Numbered from the stretch's first letter, positions 55,129 to 63,966 are shown. The stretch is 64,000 nucleotides of DNA from Arthrobacter citreus (GCA_013200995.1 CP053688.1:4340001-4404000), one strand, 5' to 3'. The notes: generated from the letters alone by a model not told the origin. Translations and numbers: made by a program.

Positions 55129-55455
55129 GTGGAGGAATTAACATTAATGGAATGGTGTTCGGAACAAGGATTTAAGGAAGAAGATATTGAATTTATCACT
55201 GATTTTATGACCTTTATGTCAATGAGTAAATATGGTAAGAGGGTTAGTTATGAAAAAGTAATAAAAAAATTAGACGGCGAATTCCCACAATATAAATTAG
55301 ATGCCACGAAAGATTATTTGAATTTTAGTCAATTTAATGAGTTGATTAAAAATAATATAAATGAAAATATTGATACGAGTGAACTTTTACATAGGTTTTG
55401 TAATCAAAATTTATGTGAACCACTTGCAACTTACATTCTTCTAACTTCTAATTGA
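55129..55455 (+). CDS. Small acidic cytosolic protein of unknown function
   Basis: A 108-residue helical protein: LMEWCSEQGFKEEDIEFITD, then FMSMSKYGKRVSYEKVIKKL. GTG 55129 is chosen because GGGGAG lies eight bases before it; TTG 55111 is in frame. I recognise no family. It lies 31 bases behind the secreted-protein frame at 54596-55097 and ahead of a shared terminator, so the two probably form one transcript. A secreted effector with a cytosolic partner is possible but only by position. Confidence 0.6.
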   Translation: MEELTLMEWCSEQGFKEEDIEFITDFMTFMSMSKYGKRVSYEKVIKKLDGEFPQYKLDATKDYLNFSQFNELIKNNINENIDTSELLHRFCNQNLCEPLATYILLTSN

Positions 55456-55486
55456 CCATACATTAATTTTACATGTGATGTGATCT

Positions 55487-55516
55487 AAAGGCAGCGGTTA
55501 TTGCTGTCTTTTTTTG
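55487..55516 (+). terminator. Terminator after the small acidic protein gene
   Basis: Arms AAGGCAGC (55488-55495) and GCTGTCTT with one G-U pair, followed by seven T. Confidence 0.85.
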
Positions 55517-55528
55517 ATATCAAATATT

Positions 55529-55660
55529 GATAAACCACGAACGATTTGTGATCATCGAGTAAAAAGCAGTGAAGTTGTCGGAAATAATGATGAAGTTGGC
55601 TTATTTAGCAGTGAAAGTCGCTCATGAAGGAGTGTAATTATTGATAAATTAGATTAACCA
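55529..55660. repeat. Array F: short 21-bp register repeats
   Basis: GATAAA (55529), GATCAT (55550), GAAGTT (55571), GAAGTT (55592) and GAAAGT (55613) are spaced exactly 21 bp. The unit sequence (around CAGTGAAGTTG) differs from the other arrays but the period is the same. Confidence 0.5.
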
Positions 55661-55676
55661 TCAAGAATCAAACAAA

Positions 55677-55700
55677 GAAGCCACCCTAAAAGGTGGCTTC
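55677..55700 (-). terminator. Hairpin, likely terminator of the sensor kinase operon
   Basis: Arms GAAGCCACC (55677-55685) and GGTGGCTTC (55692-55700). The better U run (TTTGTTTG) is on the minus strand, so it probably ends the kinase transcript after it has passed through array E. Confidence 0.7.
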
Positions 55701-55705
55701 AAACA

Positions 55706-55830
55706 GTTTATGAGCAAAGTTCGGTGCTTTATGAACAAAAAAGGATGATTTATGAACAAAACCCACAGCTTTATGCACGTAGTTCACAACTTTATGCTCA
55801 AATAACACATTGTGTTCGCATTTTCGTCAC
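55706..55830. repeat. Array E: 21-bp register repeats
   Basis: TTTATG cores start at 55706, 55727, 55748, 55769 and 55790, all exactly 21 apart (TTTATGAACAAAA type). GTGTTCGCATTTTCG starts at 55811, one period later, the same terminal element as arrays A, B and C. It lies just past the stop codon of the sensor kinase gene. Confidence 0.9.
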
Positions 55831-55855
55831 CCGCCCCGCCCCGACTCATCAAAAA

Positions 55856-57346
55856 TCAAATAGGCAACCGAACAATAAAAGTACTACCTTCACTCAACAC
55901 ACTTTCCACAATTATATTCCCGCCATGAGCCTCTACAATTGACTGAGTAATCGATAAGCCTAACCCAGCGCCGCCATATTTTCTAGCACGGGAGCTGTCG
56001 CTTCGGTAAAATCGTTCAAATAAATGTGGTAGATGTGATTCATCAATACCAGGGCCGTTATCACTGATTATAATTTCGGCGCATGGGGTCGGAGTGCTAT
56101 TAATAACGAGTGATAATTTAATGTTGCCATTTGTTGCGTCTGTATGTTGGACGGCATTTTGAAATAAGTTTAGGATAATTTGTTTTATTTTATCTGGATC
56201 GTACATTCCTTTTATGTTCGCTGTTAAATCGAAGTGGACATTTCGTCCACCTGCTAAAATTCGTAGCTGTGGTTCCATTTCTGTCATTAGTTCATCAAGT
56301 CTAGTGTCAGTTAGATTCATTTCTGGTGCACGGTCTAGTTTTGCTAGTAGTAGTAAATCCTCGACTAGTTTTTTAATTCTTGTTGATTCGCCGAGCATAC
56401 TGTTGAGTGCTGCATTTAGTTGTTCAGGTTTATTAGCGGCACCGCGTAAAAGTACTTCTAAAAATCCATGGATTGATGTTAGTGGTGTACGGAGCTCATG
56501 AGATGCATCTGCAATGAAGCGACGCATTTGTTCTTTTGCTTCTCGTTCTGATTTAAATGAAGTTTCTAATCGTTTTAGCATGTTGTTAAATGATTCGGCT
56601 AATCGATCAATCTCTTCTTGTCCCTGATTAACAGGGAAGTGCTCGGTTAAATTTCCAGCGTTTGTTCGTTCTACTGCAGTGACCATATTATTTAATGGTA
56701 CAAGTGTCCGGCGAAGTGAAGGAATATAAAGAGCGAGACCACCTGCTAAGGCTAATAAGGATAAGCTTCCGAAGATGAGAAGCTGCTGTAATAAAACGTC
56801 TTTTATTGGAGTAGTTTCAATTCCCATTTGAACGATGCCTTCAAAGTGGTCAGGTCCTCCAAATGGTTGAAAAACTACTAGCTGTTGTACACCTTTTTCA
56901 TTCTTTATTATTTGGTATCCTACAGGCGTTCGATTATTAAAATTAGTTTCTATTTTCTTATATTCATTCTTTGTGAGACAAGGAGTGTTTAAATTACTTT
57001 CCTTTGCTAAGTTAATGCATTTACCATTTACATCGATAAACGTTAAAGATAAATAGGGCAAAAATAAAACTCGATTATTTGGATTTTGGTCTTTTACGAT
57101 TGGCTTATTCGTATTATCGGTAAATCCATTTGGTAAGGGATATTGCTTTGAGAGTACATCCCAAGGAATTGAGCGCAATTGTGCATTTAATGATTCAGCT
57201 TGATTTCGGTACATAAATTGCTTCATTAATATAAATTGGAGCCCGCCTATTAATAAAAGTAGAACGGCTAATATGAATAATGACTTCGAAAATAGCTGAT
57301 ATTTAAGTGAGTTTGGTGAAAAAATTCTTTTAAATTGTTTTATCAT
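55856..57346 (-). CDS. Sensor histidine kinase of a two-component system
   Basis: A 496-residue membrane kinase: span 1 ~18-37, extracellular sensor ~38-185, span 2 ~188-208, HAMP ~210-265, H-box FIADASHELRTPLTSIHGF (phospho-His ~283), N-box NLFQNAVQHTD and ATP lid DNGPGIDESHLPHLFERFYR with GGAGLGLSI. The extracellular part has two cysteines (CINLAKES, PCLTKNEY). The start overlaps the regulator stop by four bases, so the pair is co-translated. The signal is unknown; the divergent glycosylation operon suggests cell-envelope sensing. Confidence 0.9.
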   Translation of the reverse strand: MIKQFKRIFSPNSLKYQLFSKSLFILAVLLLLIGGLQFILMKQFMYRNQAESLNAQLRSIPWDVLSKQYPLPNGFTDNTNKPIVKDQNPNNRVLFLPYLSLTFIDVNGKCINLAKESNLNTPCLTKNEYKKIETNFNNRTPVGYQIIKNEKGVQQLVVFQPFGGPDHFEGIVQMGIETTPIKDVLLQQLLIFGSLSLLALAGGLALYIPSLRRTLVPLNNMVTAVERTNAGNLTEHFPVNQGQEEIDRLAESFNNMLKRLETSFKSEREAKEQMRRFIADASHELRTPLTSIHGFLEVLLRGAANKPEQLNAALNSMLGESTRIKKLVEDLLLLAKLDRAPEMNLTDTRLDELMTEMEPQLRILAGGRNVHFDLTANIKGMYDPDKIKQIILNLFQNAVQHTDATNGNIKLSLVINSTPTPCAEIIISDNGPGIDESHLPHLFERFYRSDSSRARKYGGAGLGLSITQSIVEAHGGNIIVESVLSEGSTFIVRLPI

Positions 57347-58029
57347 ACTAAGTCGATTCGATAACCGGCACCTCTAAGTGTTCGGATTAATCGGTGTTCC
57401 TTATCATTTAATTTATCTCTTAATGAGCGGATATAAACTTCTACTATATTTTCTTCTCCTCCGAAATTATAGCCCCACACTTTATCTAAAATCATTGCTT
57501 TACTTAAAACAATTCCGTGGTTTAAAACTAAGTATTTGAGGAGTTCATATTCAGTTGGCGAGAGCCCAAGTGCTTGTTCACGAAAGTTAATTTCTTTCCT
57601 TTTATCGTCAATTCGAAACGGTCCTAGAACAACTTCACTAAAAAGGCTAGGGAATTGATTTCTCACTCTAGCTTCAATTCGTGCTAGTAGCTCATCGAAA
57701 CTAAATGGTTTGGCGACATAATCGTCTGCTCCAATTTTTAAGCCTTTTACTCGGTCATCTACTTCGTCTTTAGCTGTCAGCATGATGATGGCTAGATCGA
57801 GTCCTAATTTTCTCAACATTTTACATGTCTCAAATCCATCCATTCCAGGCATCATTACATCGAGAATCGCAACATGTGGTTTAAATTGTTGAGCAATATT
57901 GATTGCACTCATACCATCTGGTGCGGTTTCTATAATAAATCCTTCATTTTCAAGCCCCAATTGTAAAAATTGCAATATATGTGGTTCATCATCTACAAGC
58001 AGTATTTTTATGCCCTTTATTGATGTCAT
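57343..58029 (-). CDS. OmpR-family response regulator
   Basis: A 228-residue regulator: receiver domain ~1-120 with LLVDDEPH, phospho-Asp in AILDVMMPG, and the conserved Lys in VAKPFSF; winged-helix DNA-binding domain ~130-226 with LSPTEYELLKYL and TLRGAGYRI. GGGAAGG precedes ATG 58029. It is divergent from the GT39 operon, and 11-bp direct repeats in the shared 210-base gap are a likely binding site for it. Confidence 0.92.
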   Translation of the reverse strand: MTSIKGIKILLVDDEPHILQFLQLGLENEGFIIETAPDGMSAINIAQQFKPHVAILDVMMPGMDGFETCKMLRKLGLDLAIIMLTAKDEVDDRVKGLKIGADDYVAKPFSFDELLARIEARVRNQFPSLFSEVVLGPFRIDDKRKEINFREQALGLSPTEYELLKYLVLNHGIVLSKAMILDKVWGYNFGGEENIVEVYIRSLRDKLNDKEHRLIRTLRGAGYRIDLV

Positions 58030-58103
58030 ATTAATACCTTCCCATACTAATTTTTAATCATATAGTAGCACAAATAAATTTGAATTTCGTATAAGCAAGT
58101 AAG

Positions 58104-58121
58104 CTTTCAGTAAACTTTCAG
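58104..58121. promoter_or_regulatory. 11-bp direct repeat, candidate response-regulator operator
   Basis: CTTTCAG occurs at 58104-58110 and 58115-58121, 11 bp apart, in the gap between the regulator gene and the GT39 operon. OmpR-family regulators bind such direct repeats as dimers. A partial third (CAGTTAG) recurs at 58119 and 58140. Confidence 0.6.
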
Positions 58122-58239
58122 TTAGCACTCATGGGGAATTCAGTTAGACAAGGCAAAATGGTTACAGGTAAACAAAGACACAGGCAGATGCAACAACAGT
58201 GTTGCAACTTGAAATTTAAATTATAGGAGTGATTTAACA

Positions 58240-60522
58240 ATGTTTTCAAAATGGAAATCACGATTAGACATCCCGTTTGTTTTAATCGTACTACTTTCAG
58301 CAATTCTTAACGGGTATAACATTTGGACGGATAAATACGTAAATTCGTATTATACGTCGGCAGTTGCGAGTATGCTTCAAAGTTTTCACAACTTCTTTTT
58401 TGCATCCTTTGATCCAGGAGGATATGTAACAGTCGATAAGCCGCCAGTTACATTTTGGATTCAAACGATTAGTGCTTATATTTTTGGCTTGCATGGTTGG
58501 AGTGTCATTCTTCCTCAAGCTTTATCGGGAATAGGATCGGTTTGTTTAATATATGTAATGGTAAAGCCTACATTTGGTAAAACTGCAGCTCGATTAAGTG
58601 CATTGGCAATTGCTATTACGCCGGTTTTAGTAGCAGTTAGTCGTACGAATAATATTGATAGTATGCTTGTCTTTACTCTGTTACTTGCATCGTGGTTCCT
58701 ATTTAAAGGACTTAAGAAAAATAAATTATGGTATGTGTTTGTTGCTTTTGCAATGATCGGTGTTGGCTTCAATGAAAAAATGCTTCAAGCGTATATGGTT
58801 TTACCAGCGTTTTATCTACTGTATTGGGTAGCTGCAAAAGTTAATTGGAAAAAGAAGCTTGGGATAATGGCGATAGCCACATCGATTCTTCTTGCAGTTT
58901 CTCTATCATGGGCAGTAATTGTCGATTCGATACCAGCAAGTAAACGGCCTTATGTTGGTAGTAGCCAAACGAACTCAGTGCTTGAACTTGCATTTGGTTA
59001 TAATGGCGTTTCACGTTTACTTGGTATGGATGGAGGCGGAGGAAATCCACCTAGTCAAAGTACAAGTAAATCGCAAAGTAGCACGGAAAATAGTGCTTCT
59101 CAAAATGATGGTACTGCTAATAATTCAAACAATGTAGCTTCAAGTAATTCAAACAATACAGTTCCAACTAATGAATTGACTCAAGGGCAAAATGGAATGC
59201 CAGAAGGATTCCCAAATTTTGATGGTGGAACGAAAGGTAAAAATAGTAGCGGTATGTTTAATACAGGAACAGCTGGACCTTTCCGATTATTCCAATCAGA
59301 GCTTTCTGGACAAGCGAGCTGGTTGATTCCATTTGTATTATTTGGTTTAGTAGGAATCTTTATCGATTTACGTAAGAAGAATTTTACACAGAAACATAAG
59401 GAAGCATTATTTTGGACGGCATGGTTAGTACCAGTAATGGGATTCTTTAGTGTTGCAGGATTTTTCCATCAATATTATTTAATCATGCTTGCTCCACCAG
59501 TGGCAGCACTTGCTGGGGCGGGTTGGTCAAAGCTTTTTGAGTTATATCAAAGTAAATTAAATTGGAAATCTTTCTTACTGCCAGCGGCTATCTTTATTAC
59601 TGCGGTTTTCGAATGGTTCATCGTTCATCCTTATGATTCAGTTATTGGCATTGGTTGGTCAATTGCGATTTTAATTTTAGGTATTGGCGTAACAATTTGG
59701 CTGTCGATCATCAAGGTAAGTGAAAGTCGTATGCAATTTATGGCAGCGATTATTGGATTTTTCGTTTTACTAATTGGACCTATGTACTGGGCTTTTACGC
59801 CAATTACTTATGGACAAAGTAGCATGTTGCCTGCAGCAGGGCCAACTTCATCAATGGGTGGCTTTGGTGGACCAGGCGGAATGAATGGTAATATGCCATC
59901 AGGAGATATGTCAGATGGAATGCCAGGACAAGGTCAGCAAGATGGAAACGCGCAAGACGGCATCCCAGGACAAGGCGGGCAAGATGGAAATACCCAAAAC
60001 GGTACGCCAGGTCAAGGTCAGCAGGATGGTAATATGCCAAGTGGAATGCCGGGTCAAGGTGGACAGGATGGAACTAGTCAAGGAAATATGCCAAGTATGC
60101 CAGGGCAAGGTAGTAACAAGAACGGTAATGGTATGGGCAATGAACAAATCGATAAGAAAACGTACGCATATTTGACGAAAAATAATACTGGTGAGAAATT
60201 CTTATTTGCTACTGCAGATTATAGTACAGCGGCTTCTTACATTATTGAAACTGGAAAAGCAGTTATGGCAATGGGTGGTTTCTCTGGTTCGGATCCAATT
60301 CTGACAGTTGATAAGCTTGAAAAATTAGTGAAAGAAGGAAAAGTTAAATACTTTATGATATCTGATGGCATAGGCGGCCGTGGAGGCAGCTCTGAAATTA
60401 CGGATTGGATCAAAAAACACGGTAAAGAAATTTCTTCTGATAAATGGCAAACTAATTCTAGTAACGGTAATGGTATGGGCTTCCCTGGAGGAAGTAAGAA
60501 GCTTTACAAAGTTTCACTATAA
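58240..60522 (+). CDS. GT39-family lipid-sugar-dependent glycosyltransferase (YkcB-like)
   Basis: A 760-residue polytopic enzyme that uses a polyprenyl-phosphate sugar on the outer side of the membrane. Residues ~1-225 hold several spans and the catalytic loop ASFDPGGYVTVDKPPVTFW. Two low-complexity inserts are unusual: ~255-345, rich in Asn/Ser/Gln, and ~540-640, built of MPGQGQQDGN-type decapeptides rich in Gly, Gln, Asp and Met. The C-terminal ~100 residues (TYAYLTKNNTGEKFLFAT... ILTVDKLEKLVKEGKVKYFM) form the soluble domain of this family. TAGGAG precedes ATG 58240. It leads the GT2-gtrA-galU-galE operon. Confidence 0.88.
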   Translation: MFSKWKSRLDIPFVLIVLLSAILNGYNIWTDKYVNSYYTSAVASMLQSFHNFFFASFDPGGYVTVDKPPVTFWIQTISAYIFGLHGWSVILPQALSGIGSVCLIYVMVKPTFGKTAARLSALAIAITPVLVAVSRTNNIDSMLVFTLLLASWFLFKGLKKNKLWYVFVAFAMIGVGFNEKMLQAYMVLPAFYLLYWVAAKVNWKKKLGIMAIATSILLAVSLSWAVIVDSIPASKRPYVGSSQTNSVLELAFGYNGVSRLLGMDGGGGNPPSQSTSKSQSSTENSASQNDGTANNSNNVASSNSNNTVPTNELTQGQNGMPEGFPNFDGGTKGKNSSGMFNTGTAGPFRLFQSELSGQASWLIPFVLFGLVGIFIDLRKKNFTQKHKEALFWTAWLVPVMGFFSVAGFFHQYYLIMLAPPVAALAGAGWSKLFELYQSKLNWKSFLLPAAIFITAVFEWFIVHPYDSVIGIGWSIAILILGIGVTIWLSIIKVSESRMQFMAAIIGFFVLLIGPMYWAFTPITYGQSSMLPAAGPTSSMGGFGGPGGMNGNMPSGDMSDGMPGQGQQDGNAQDGIPGQGGQDGNTQNGTPGQGQQDGNMPSGMPGQGGQDGTSQGNMPSMPGQGSNKNGNGMGNEQIDKKTYAYLTKNNTGEKFLFATADYSTAASYIIETGKAVMAMGGFSGSDPILTVDKLEKLVKEGKVKYFMISDGIGGRGGSSEITDWIKKHGKEISSDKWQTNSSNGNGMGFPGGSKKLYKVSL

Positions 60523-60539
60523 AAAGGAGGGATCGTAAA

Positions 60540-61511
60540 GTGGCAGCAGTTAAATATTCAGTCATTATTCCAATGTATAACGAAGAGGCAGTTATACAGG
60601 AAACATATAGACAATTAAAAAAGGTTATGAACAGTGCAGGTGATCCTTACGAGTTGATCTTTATTAATGATGGAAGTAAGGATGGTTCTGTTGACATCAT
60701 TAAGGATTATTGCAGTTGGGATCAAACGGTGAAATTGATTGACTTCTCTAGGAATTTCGGTCATCAAATTGCGATTTCAGCTGGGATGGATTATGCATCG
60801 GGTGAGGCAGTAATTATCATTGACGCGGATCTTCAAGATCCGCCTAGCCTTATCCTAGACATGATAGGTAAATGGAAGGAAGGCTATGAAGTTGTTTATG
60901 CGAAACGGATAAAGCGTAATGGCGAGACTATATTTAAGAAATGGTCAGCTGCAATGTTTTACAGAATTTTAAGGGCATCTACTGATATATCAATTCCTGT
61001 TGATACTGGTGACTTTAGACTGATGGATCGAAAAGTTTGTGATGAAATGAAACAGCTATCTGAGAATAATCGATTCGTACGTGGACTAGTAAGCTGGGTG
61101 GGCTTCCGACAAACGGCAATTGAATATGAACGTGATGAGAGATTAGCAGGAGAAACGAAATATCCACTAAAAAAAATGATTAAGCTTTGTTTGGATGGTA
61201 TTACTTCATTCTCCTATAAACCTTTAAAACTTGCAGGATATTTAGGCGCAATTCTATCAAGCTTAGGATTTGTGTATATGATTTACGTCATTTATTTAGC
61301 TTTATTTACTGATTCAGTTATAAAAGGCTGGTCTTCCTTAATAAGTATTATGCTTTTATTTAATGGGTTTGTCCTAATTATTCTTGGAATACTTGGCGAA
61401 TATGTTGGTCGAATCTACGATGAAACAAAAGGTCGACCACTATATATTGTGCGGGAGTTACAAGGGTTAGAAAAAGAGAAGTCAAAAGATAAGCTTGATT
61501 TTCAACTATGA
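60540..61511 (+). CDS. GT2 polyprenyl-phosphate glycosyltransferase (YkcC/CsbB/GtrB type)
   Basis: A 323-residue enzyme that charges undecaprenyl phosphate with a hexose from a UDP-sugar at the inner face of the membrane. VIIPMYNEEAVIQET, INDGSKDGS, DADLQDPP and the DTGDFRLMDRK motif are typical; two C-terminal spans (~230-255, ~265-290) anchor it. The start is GTG 60540 with AAAAGGAGG upstream. It overlaps gtrA by four bases, and with the GT39 enzyme it forms a donor-and-transferase pair. Confidence 0.92.
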   Translation: MAAVKYSVIIPMYNEEAVIQETYRQLKKVMNSAGDPYELIFINDGSKDGSVDIIKDYCSWDQTVKLIDFSRNFGHQIAISAGMDYASGEAVIIIDADLQDPPSLILDMIGKWKEGYEVVYAKRIKRNGETIFKKWSAAMFYRILRASTDISIPVDTGDFRLMDRKVCDEMKQLSENNRFVRGLVSWVGFRQTAIEYERDERLAGETKYPLKKMIKLCLDGITSFSYKPLKLAGYLGAILSSLGFVYMIYVIYLALFTDSVIKGWSSLISIMLLFNGFVLIILGILGEYVGRIYDETKGRPLYIVRELQGLEKEKSKDKLDFQL

Positions 61512-61912
61512 TAAATCAATTTAAAGGTTTTGTTAAGTTTGGAATTGTAGGGTTAATAAACACAGGAGTAGATTTTATCGTATTTACTTTACTAATTTAT
61601 GCACTTACGAATATGCCCTATATAGTAGCACAGGTTATCTCGTACTCTTGTGGAATTGTGAATAGTTATCTACTAAATAAGAGGTGGACATTTAAAGCTA
61701 AAAATCAAAATGGCGTACAAGAAAAAATGCGCTTTGTGATCGTTAACGCCATTACATTGCTATTAACTTTATTAATTTTAAAAGTTTGTAGTGAATGGTT
61801 TGGATTGTCAGTGTTAGTCAGTAAATTAGTAGCAACTTGCGTTAGTGTATTAATGAATTACGTAGGAAGTCGTTACTGGGTATTTACTTCGTCTAAGGTG
61901 GGAGGAGTTTAA
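61508..61912 (+). CDS. GtrA-family membrane protein
   Basis: A 134-residue protein with four spans. FVKFGIVGLINTGVDFIVF at the start and SYLLNKRWTFK in the middle are the GtrA signature. GtrA proteins are thought to flip polyprenyl-phosphate sugars outward. Here it would supply the GT39 enzyme with the product of the GT2 enzyme. ATG overlaps the previous stop codon. Confidence 0.9.
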   Translation: MINQFKGFVKFGIVGLINTGVDFIVFTLLIYALTNMPYIVAQVISYSCGIVNSYLLNKRWTFKAKNQNGVQEKMRFVIVNAITLLLTLLILKVCSEWFGLSVLVSKLVATCVSVLMNYVGSRYWVFTSSKVGGV

Positions 61913-61914
61913 AA

Positions 61915-62799
61915 ATGAAAATAAAAAAAGCTATTATTCCGGCGGCAGGTTTAGGTACTAGATTTCTACCTGCAACAAAGGCACAAGCAAAAGAAATGCT
62001 GCCGATCGTTGATAAGCCAGCTATTCAATATATCGTCGAAGAAGCGGTTCAATCAGGGATTGAAAGTATCATTATTGTAACGGGGAGAAACAAAAAATCA
62101 ATTGAAGATCATTTTGATAAATCAGTAGAATTAGAGCATTCTCTTTTTACGAGTGGAAAACTAGATACGCTAAAGCTTGTCCAAAGTATTAGTGAAATGG
62201 CGAATATCCATTATATACGTCAAAGAGAACCTTTAGGTTTAGGGCATGCCATATTGTGTGCAGAACAATTTATTGGTGATGAACCTTTCGCAGTATTACT
62301 AGGAGACGATATTATGATTTCTGATCCACCAGCACTCCAGCAAATGATTCATTTATACGAGGAAACTGGAAAGCAAGTTATTGGAGTCAAGCCAGTTCCA
62401 ACATCTGACGTGAACAAATACGGGATTATATCTTCATCCAAAATAAACCCAAATGTGCATGACGTATTTGGACTCGTAGAAAAACCAAATCCAATAGATG
62501 CACCATCAAATATGGCGATTATGGGAAGATATGTTTTAAATCCGTCTATTTTCCCTATTCTTAGATCGCTTGAAAAAGGTGCAGGAGGTGAGTATCAATT
62601 AACGGATGCTCTCCATAAAAGCTGTGGTCTAGAAGGATTGCTTGCATTAGAACTATCAGGTAATCGATATGACATTGGCGATAAATTAGGTTATTTAAAA
62701 GCAACGATGGAAATCGGTCTACAGAGAGAAGATTTATATCCGCAATTATTACCATATATAAAAGGATTGATCGAAGAAGAGAGTGCAAAATTCGTTTAA
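61915..62799 (+). CDS. galU: UTP-glucose-1-phosphate uridylyltransferase (second copy)
   Basis: A 294-residue paralogue of the gene at 21604 with [41 protein letters not shown] and VEKPNPIDAP. The sequence after the first 60 residues is well diverged from the other copy, so this is an old duplication with its own regulation. GGGAGGAG precedes ATG 61915, two bases after gtrA. It supplies UDP-Glc directly to this operon. Confidence 0.94.
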   Translation: MKIKKAIIPAAGLGTRFLPATKAQAKEMLPIVDKPAIQYIVEEAVQSGIESIIIVTGRNKKSIEDHFDKSVELEHSLFTSGKLDTLKLVQSISEMANIHYIRQREPLGLGHAILCAEQFIGDEPFAVLLGDDIMISDPPALQQMIHLYEETGKQVIGVKPVPTSDVNKYGIISSSKINPNVHDVFGLVEKPNPIDAPSNMAIMGRYVLNPSIFPILRSLEKGAGGEYQLTDALHKSCGLEGLLALELSGNRYDIGDKLGYLKATMEIGLQREDLYPQLLPYIKGLIEEESAKFV

Positions 62800-62843
62800 A
62801 TATAGTAAGTCATTGATACAAAATAGGATTGGAGAAACATTTG

Positions 62844-63833
62844 ATGAGAATCTTAGTTGTAGGTGGTGCTGGCTATATTGGCTCACATGCAGTTTATCAG
62901 TTAATTGAAAAGGGTATGGAGGTTGTGGTGATCGACAATCTTTATACTGGCCATGAAAAAGCCGTTCATCCAAATGCAATTTTTTATAAAGGAGATATTA
63001 GGAATAAATCTTTCTTAAGAGAAATATTTCAACAGAAAAAGATTGAAGGCGTTATTCATTTTGCAGCCAAATCATTAGTTGGTGAATCAATGGAAAACCC
63101 AATTCATTATTTTGATCATAATGTTTATGGTACGCAAAATCTATTGGATGTAATGAATGAATTTAAAGTTAAATACATTGTATTTTCTTCCTCGGCCGCA
63201 ACATACGGAGAGCAAAAACAAATGCCAATTACCGAAGATTTAGAAATGAAACCCACAAATACTTACGGTGAAACAAAGTTAATGATGGAAAAAATGTTGA
63301 ATTGGTGTGACCAAGCATATGGCATAAAATACGTTGCACTTCGTTATTTCAATGTTGCTGGTGCTAAAGAAACAGGTGAGATTGGAGAAGACCATGCTCC
63401 TGAAACACATTTAATCCCTTCTATTTTACAGGTTGCTTTAGGACAGAGAGAGCATATTACCGTATTTGGAAATGATTATGACACACGAGATGGTACATGT
63501 ATTCGTGATTATATTCATGTGGAAGATTTAATTAGTGCTCATACTTTAGCACTTAGTTACTTAATAAGTGGTGGACAGAGTAATGTTTTCAATTTAGGGA
63601 GTGAGAAAGGATTTTCAGTAAAGGAAATCATTAATGCAGTTAGCGAAGTCACAAATCAATCAATCTCTATGAAAATAGGAGAAAGACGTCAAGGTGACCC
63701 GGCTATTTTAATTGCATCATCCGAAAAGGCTAAAAAAATTTTAGGCTGGTATCCGAAGCGAAACGATATCCGCCAAATTATTACTGATTCATGGAACTGG
63801 CATAAAAGTCATCCAAGGGGATACGGGGATTAA
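62844..63833 (+). CDS. galE: UDP-glucose 4-epimerase (third copy)
   Basis: A 329-residue extended SDR epimerase with GGAGYIGSHAVYQL, SSSAATYGE, YGETK and GEIGEDHAPETHLIP. ATG 62844 is preferred because GGAG lies nine bases before it; TTG 62829 is in frame. As the last gene of the operon after galU, it implies that the sugar loaded on the lipid carrier is Gal (or GalNAc/GlcNAc interconversion), though glucose remains possible. Third galE in the window. Confidence 0.93.
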   Translation: MRILVVGGAGYIGSHAVYQLIEKGMEVVVIDNLYTGHEKAVHPNAIFYKGDIRNKSFLREIFQQKKIEGVIHFAAKSLVGESMENPIHYFDHNVYGTQNLLDVMNEFKVKYIVFSSSAATYGEQKQMPITEDLEMKPTNTYGETKLMMEKMLNWCDQAYGIKYVALRYFNVAGAKETGEIGEDHAPETHLIPSILQVALGQREHITVFGNDYDTRDGTCIRDYIHVEDLISAHTLALSYLISGGQSNVFNLGSEKGFSVKEIINAVSEVTNQSISMKIGERRQGDPAILIASSEKAKKILGWYPKRNDIRQIITDSWNWHKSHPRGYGD

Positions 63834-63884
63834 CTAGCTATCATATGAAAATGAAAGACTTTAACCGAATAAGCAAATGTAAAT

Positions 63885-63931
63885 AAAAGCCCGATTTCTC
63901 AATTATACTTTGAAGAAATTGGGCTTTTATG
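63885..63931 (+). terminator. Terminator of the GT39-galE operon
   Basis: Arms AAAAGCCCGATTTCT (63885-63899) and AGAAATTGGGCTTTT (63914-63928), one G-U pair, then T-rich. Confidence 0.92.
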
Positions 63932-63943
63932 ATTGTGGAAACG

Positions 63944-63966
63944 AAAACCCAGCTAGGCCTGGGTTC
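63944..63966 (-). terminator. Hairpin, probable terminator for a gene beyond the window
   Basis: Arms AACCCAG and CTGGGTT with a short loop. The minus strand gives a following TTTTCG run, so it would end a leftward gene. A TAA on the minus strand at 63977-63975 may be that gene's stop, but too little is visible. Confidence 0.5.
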
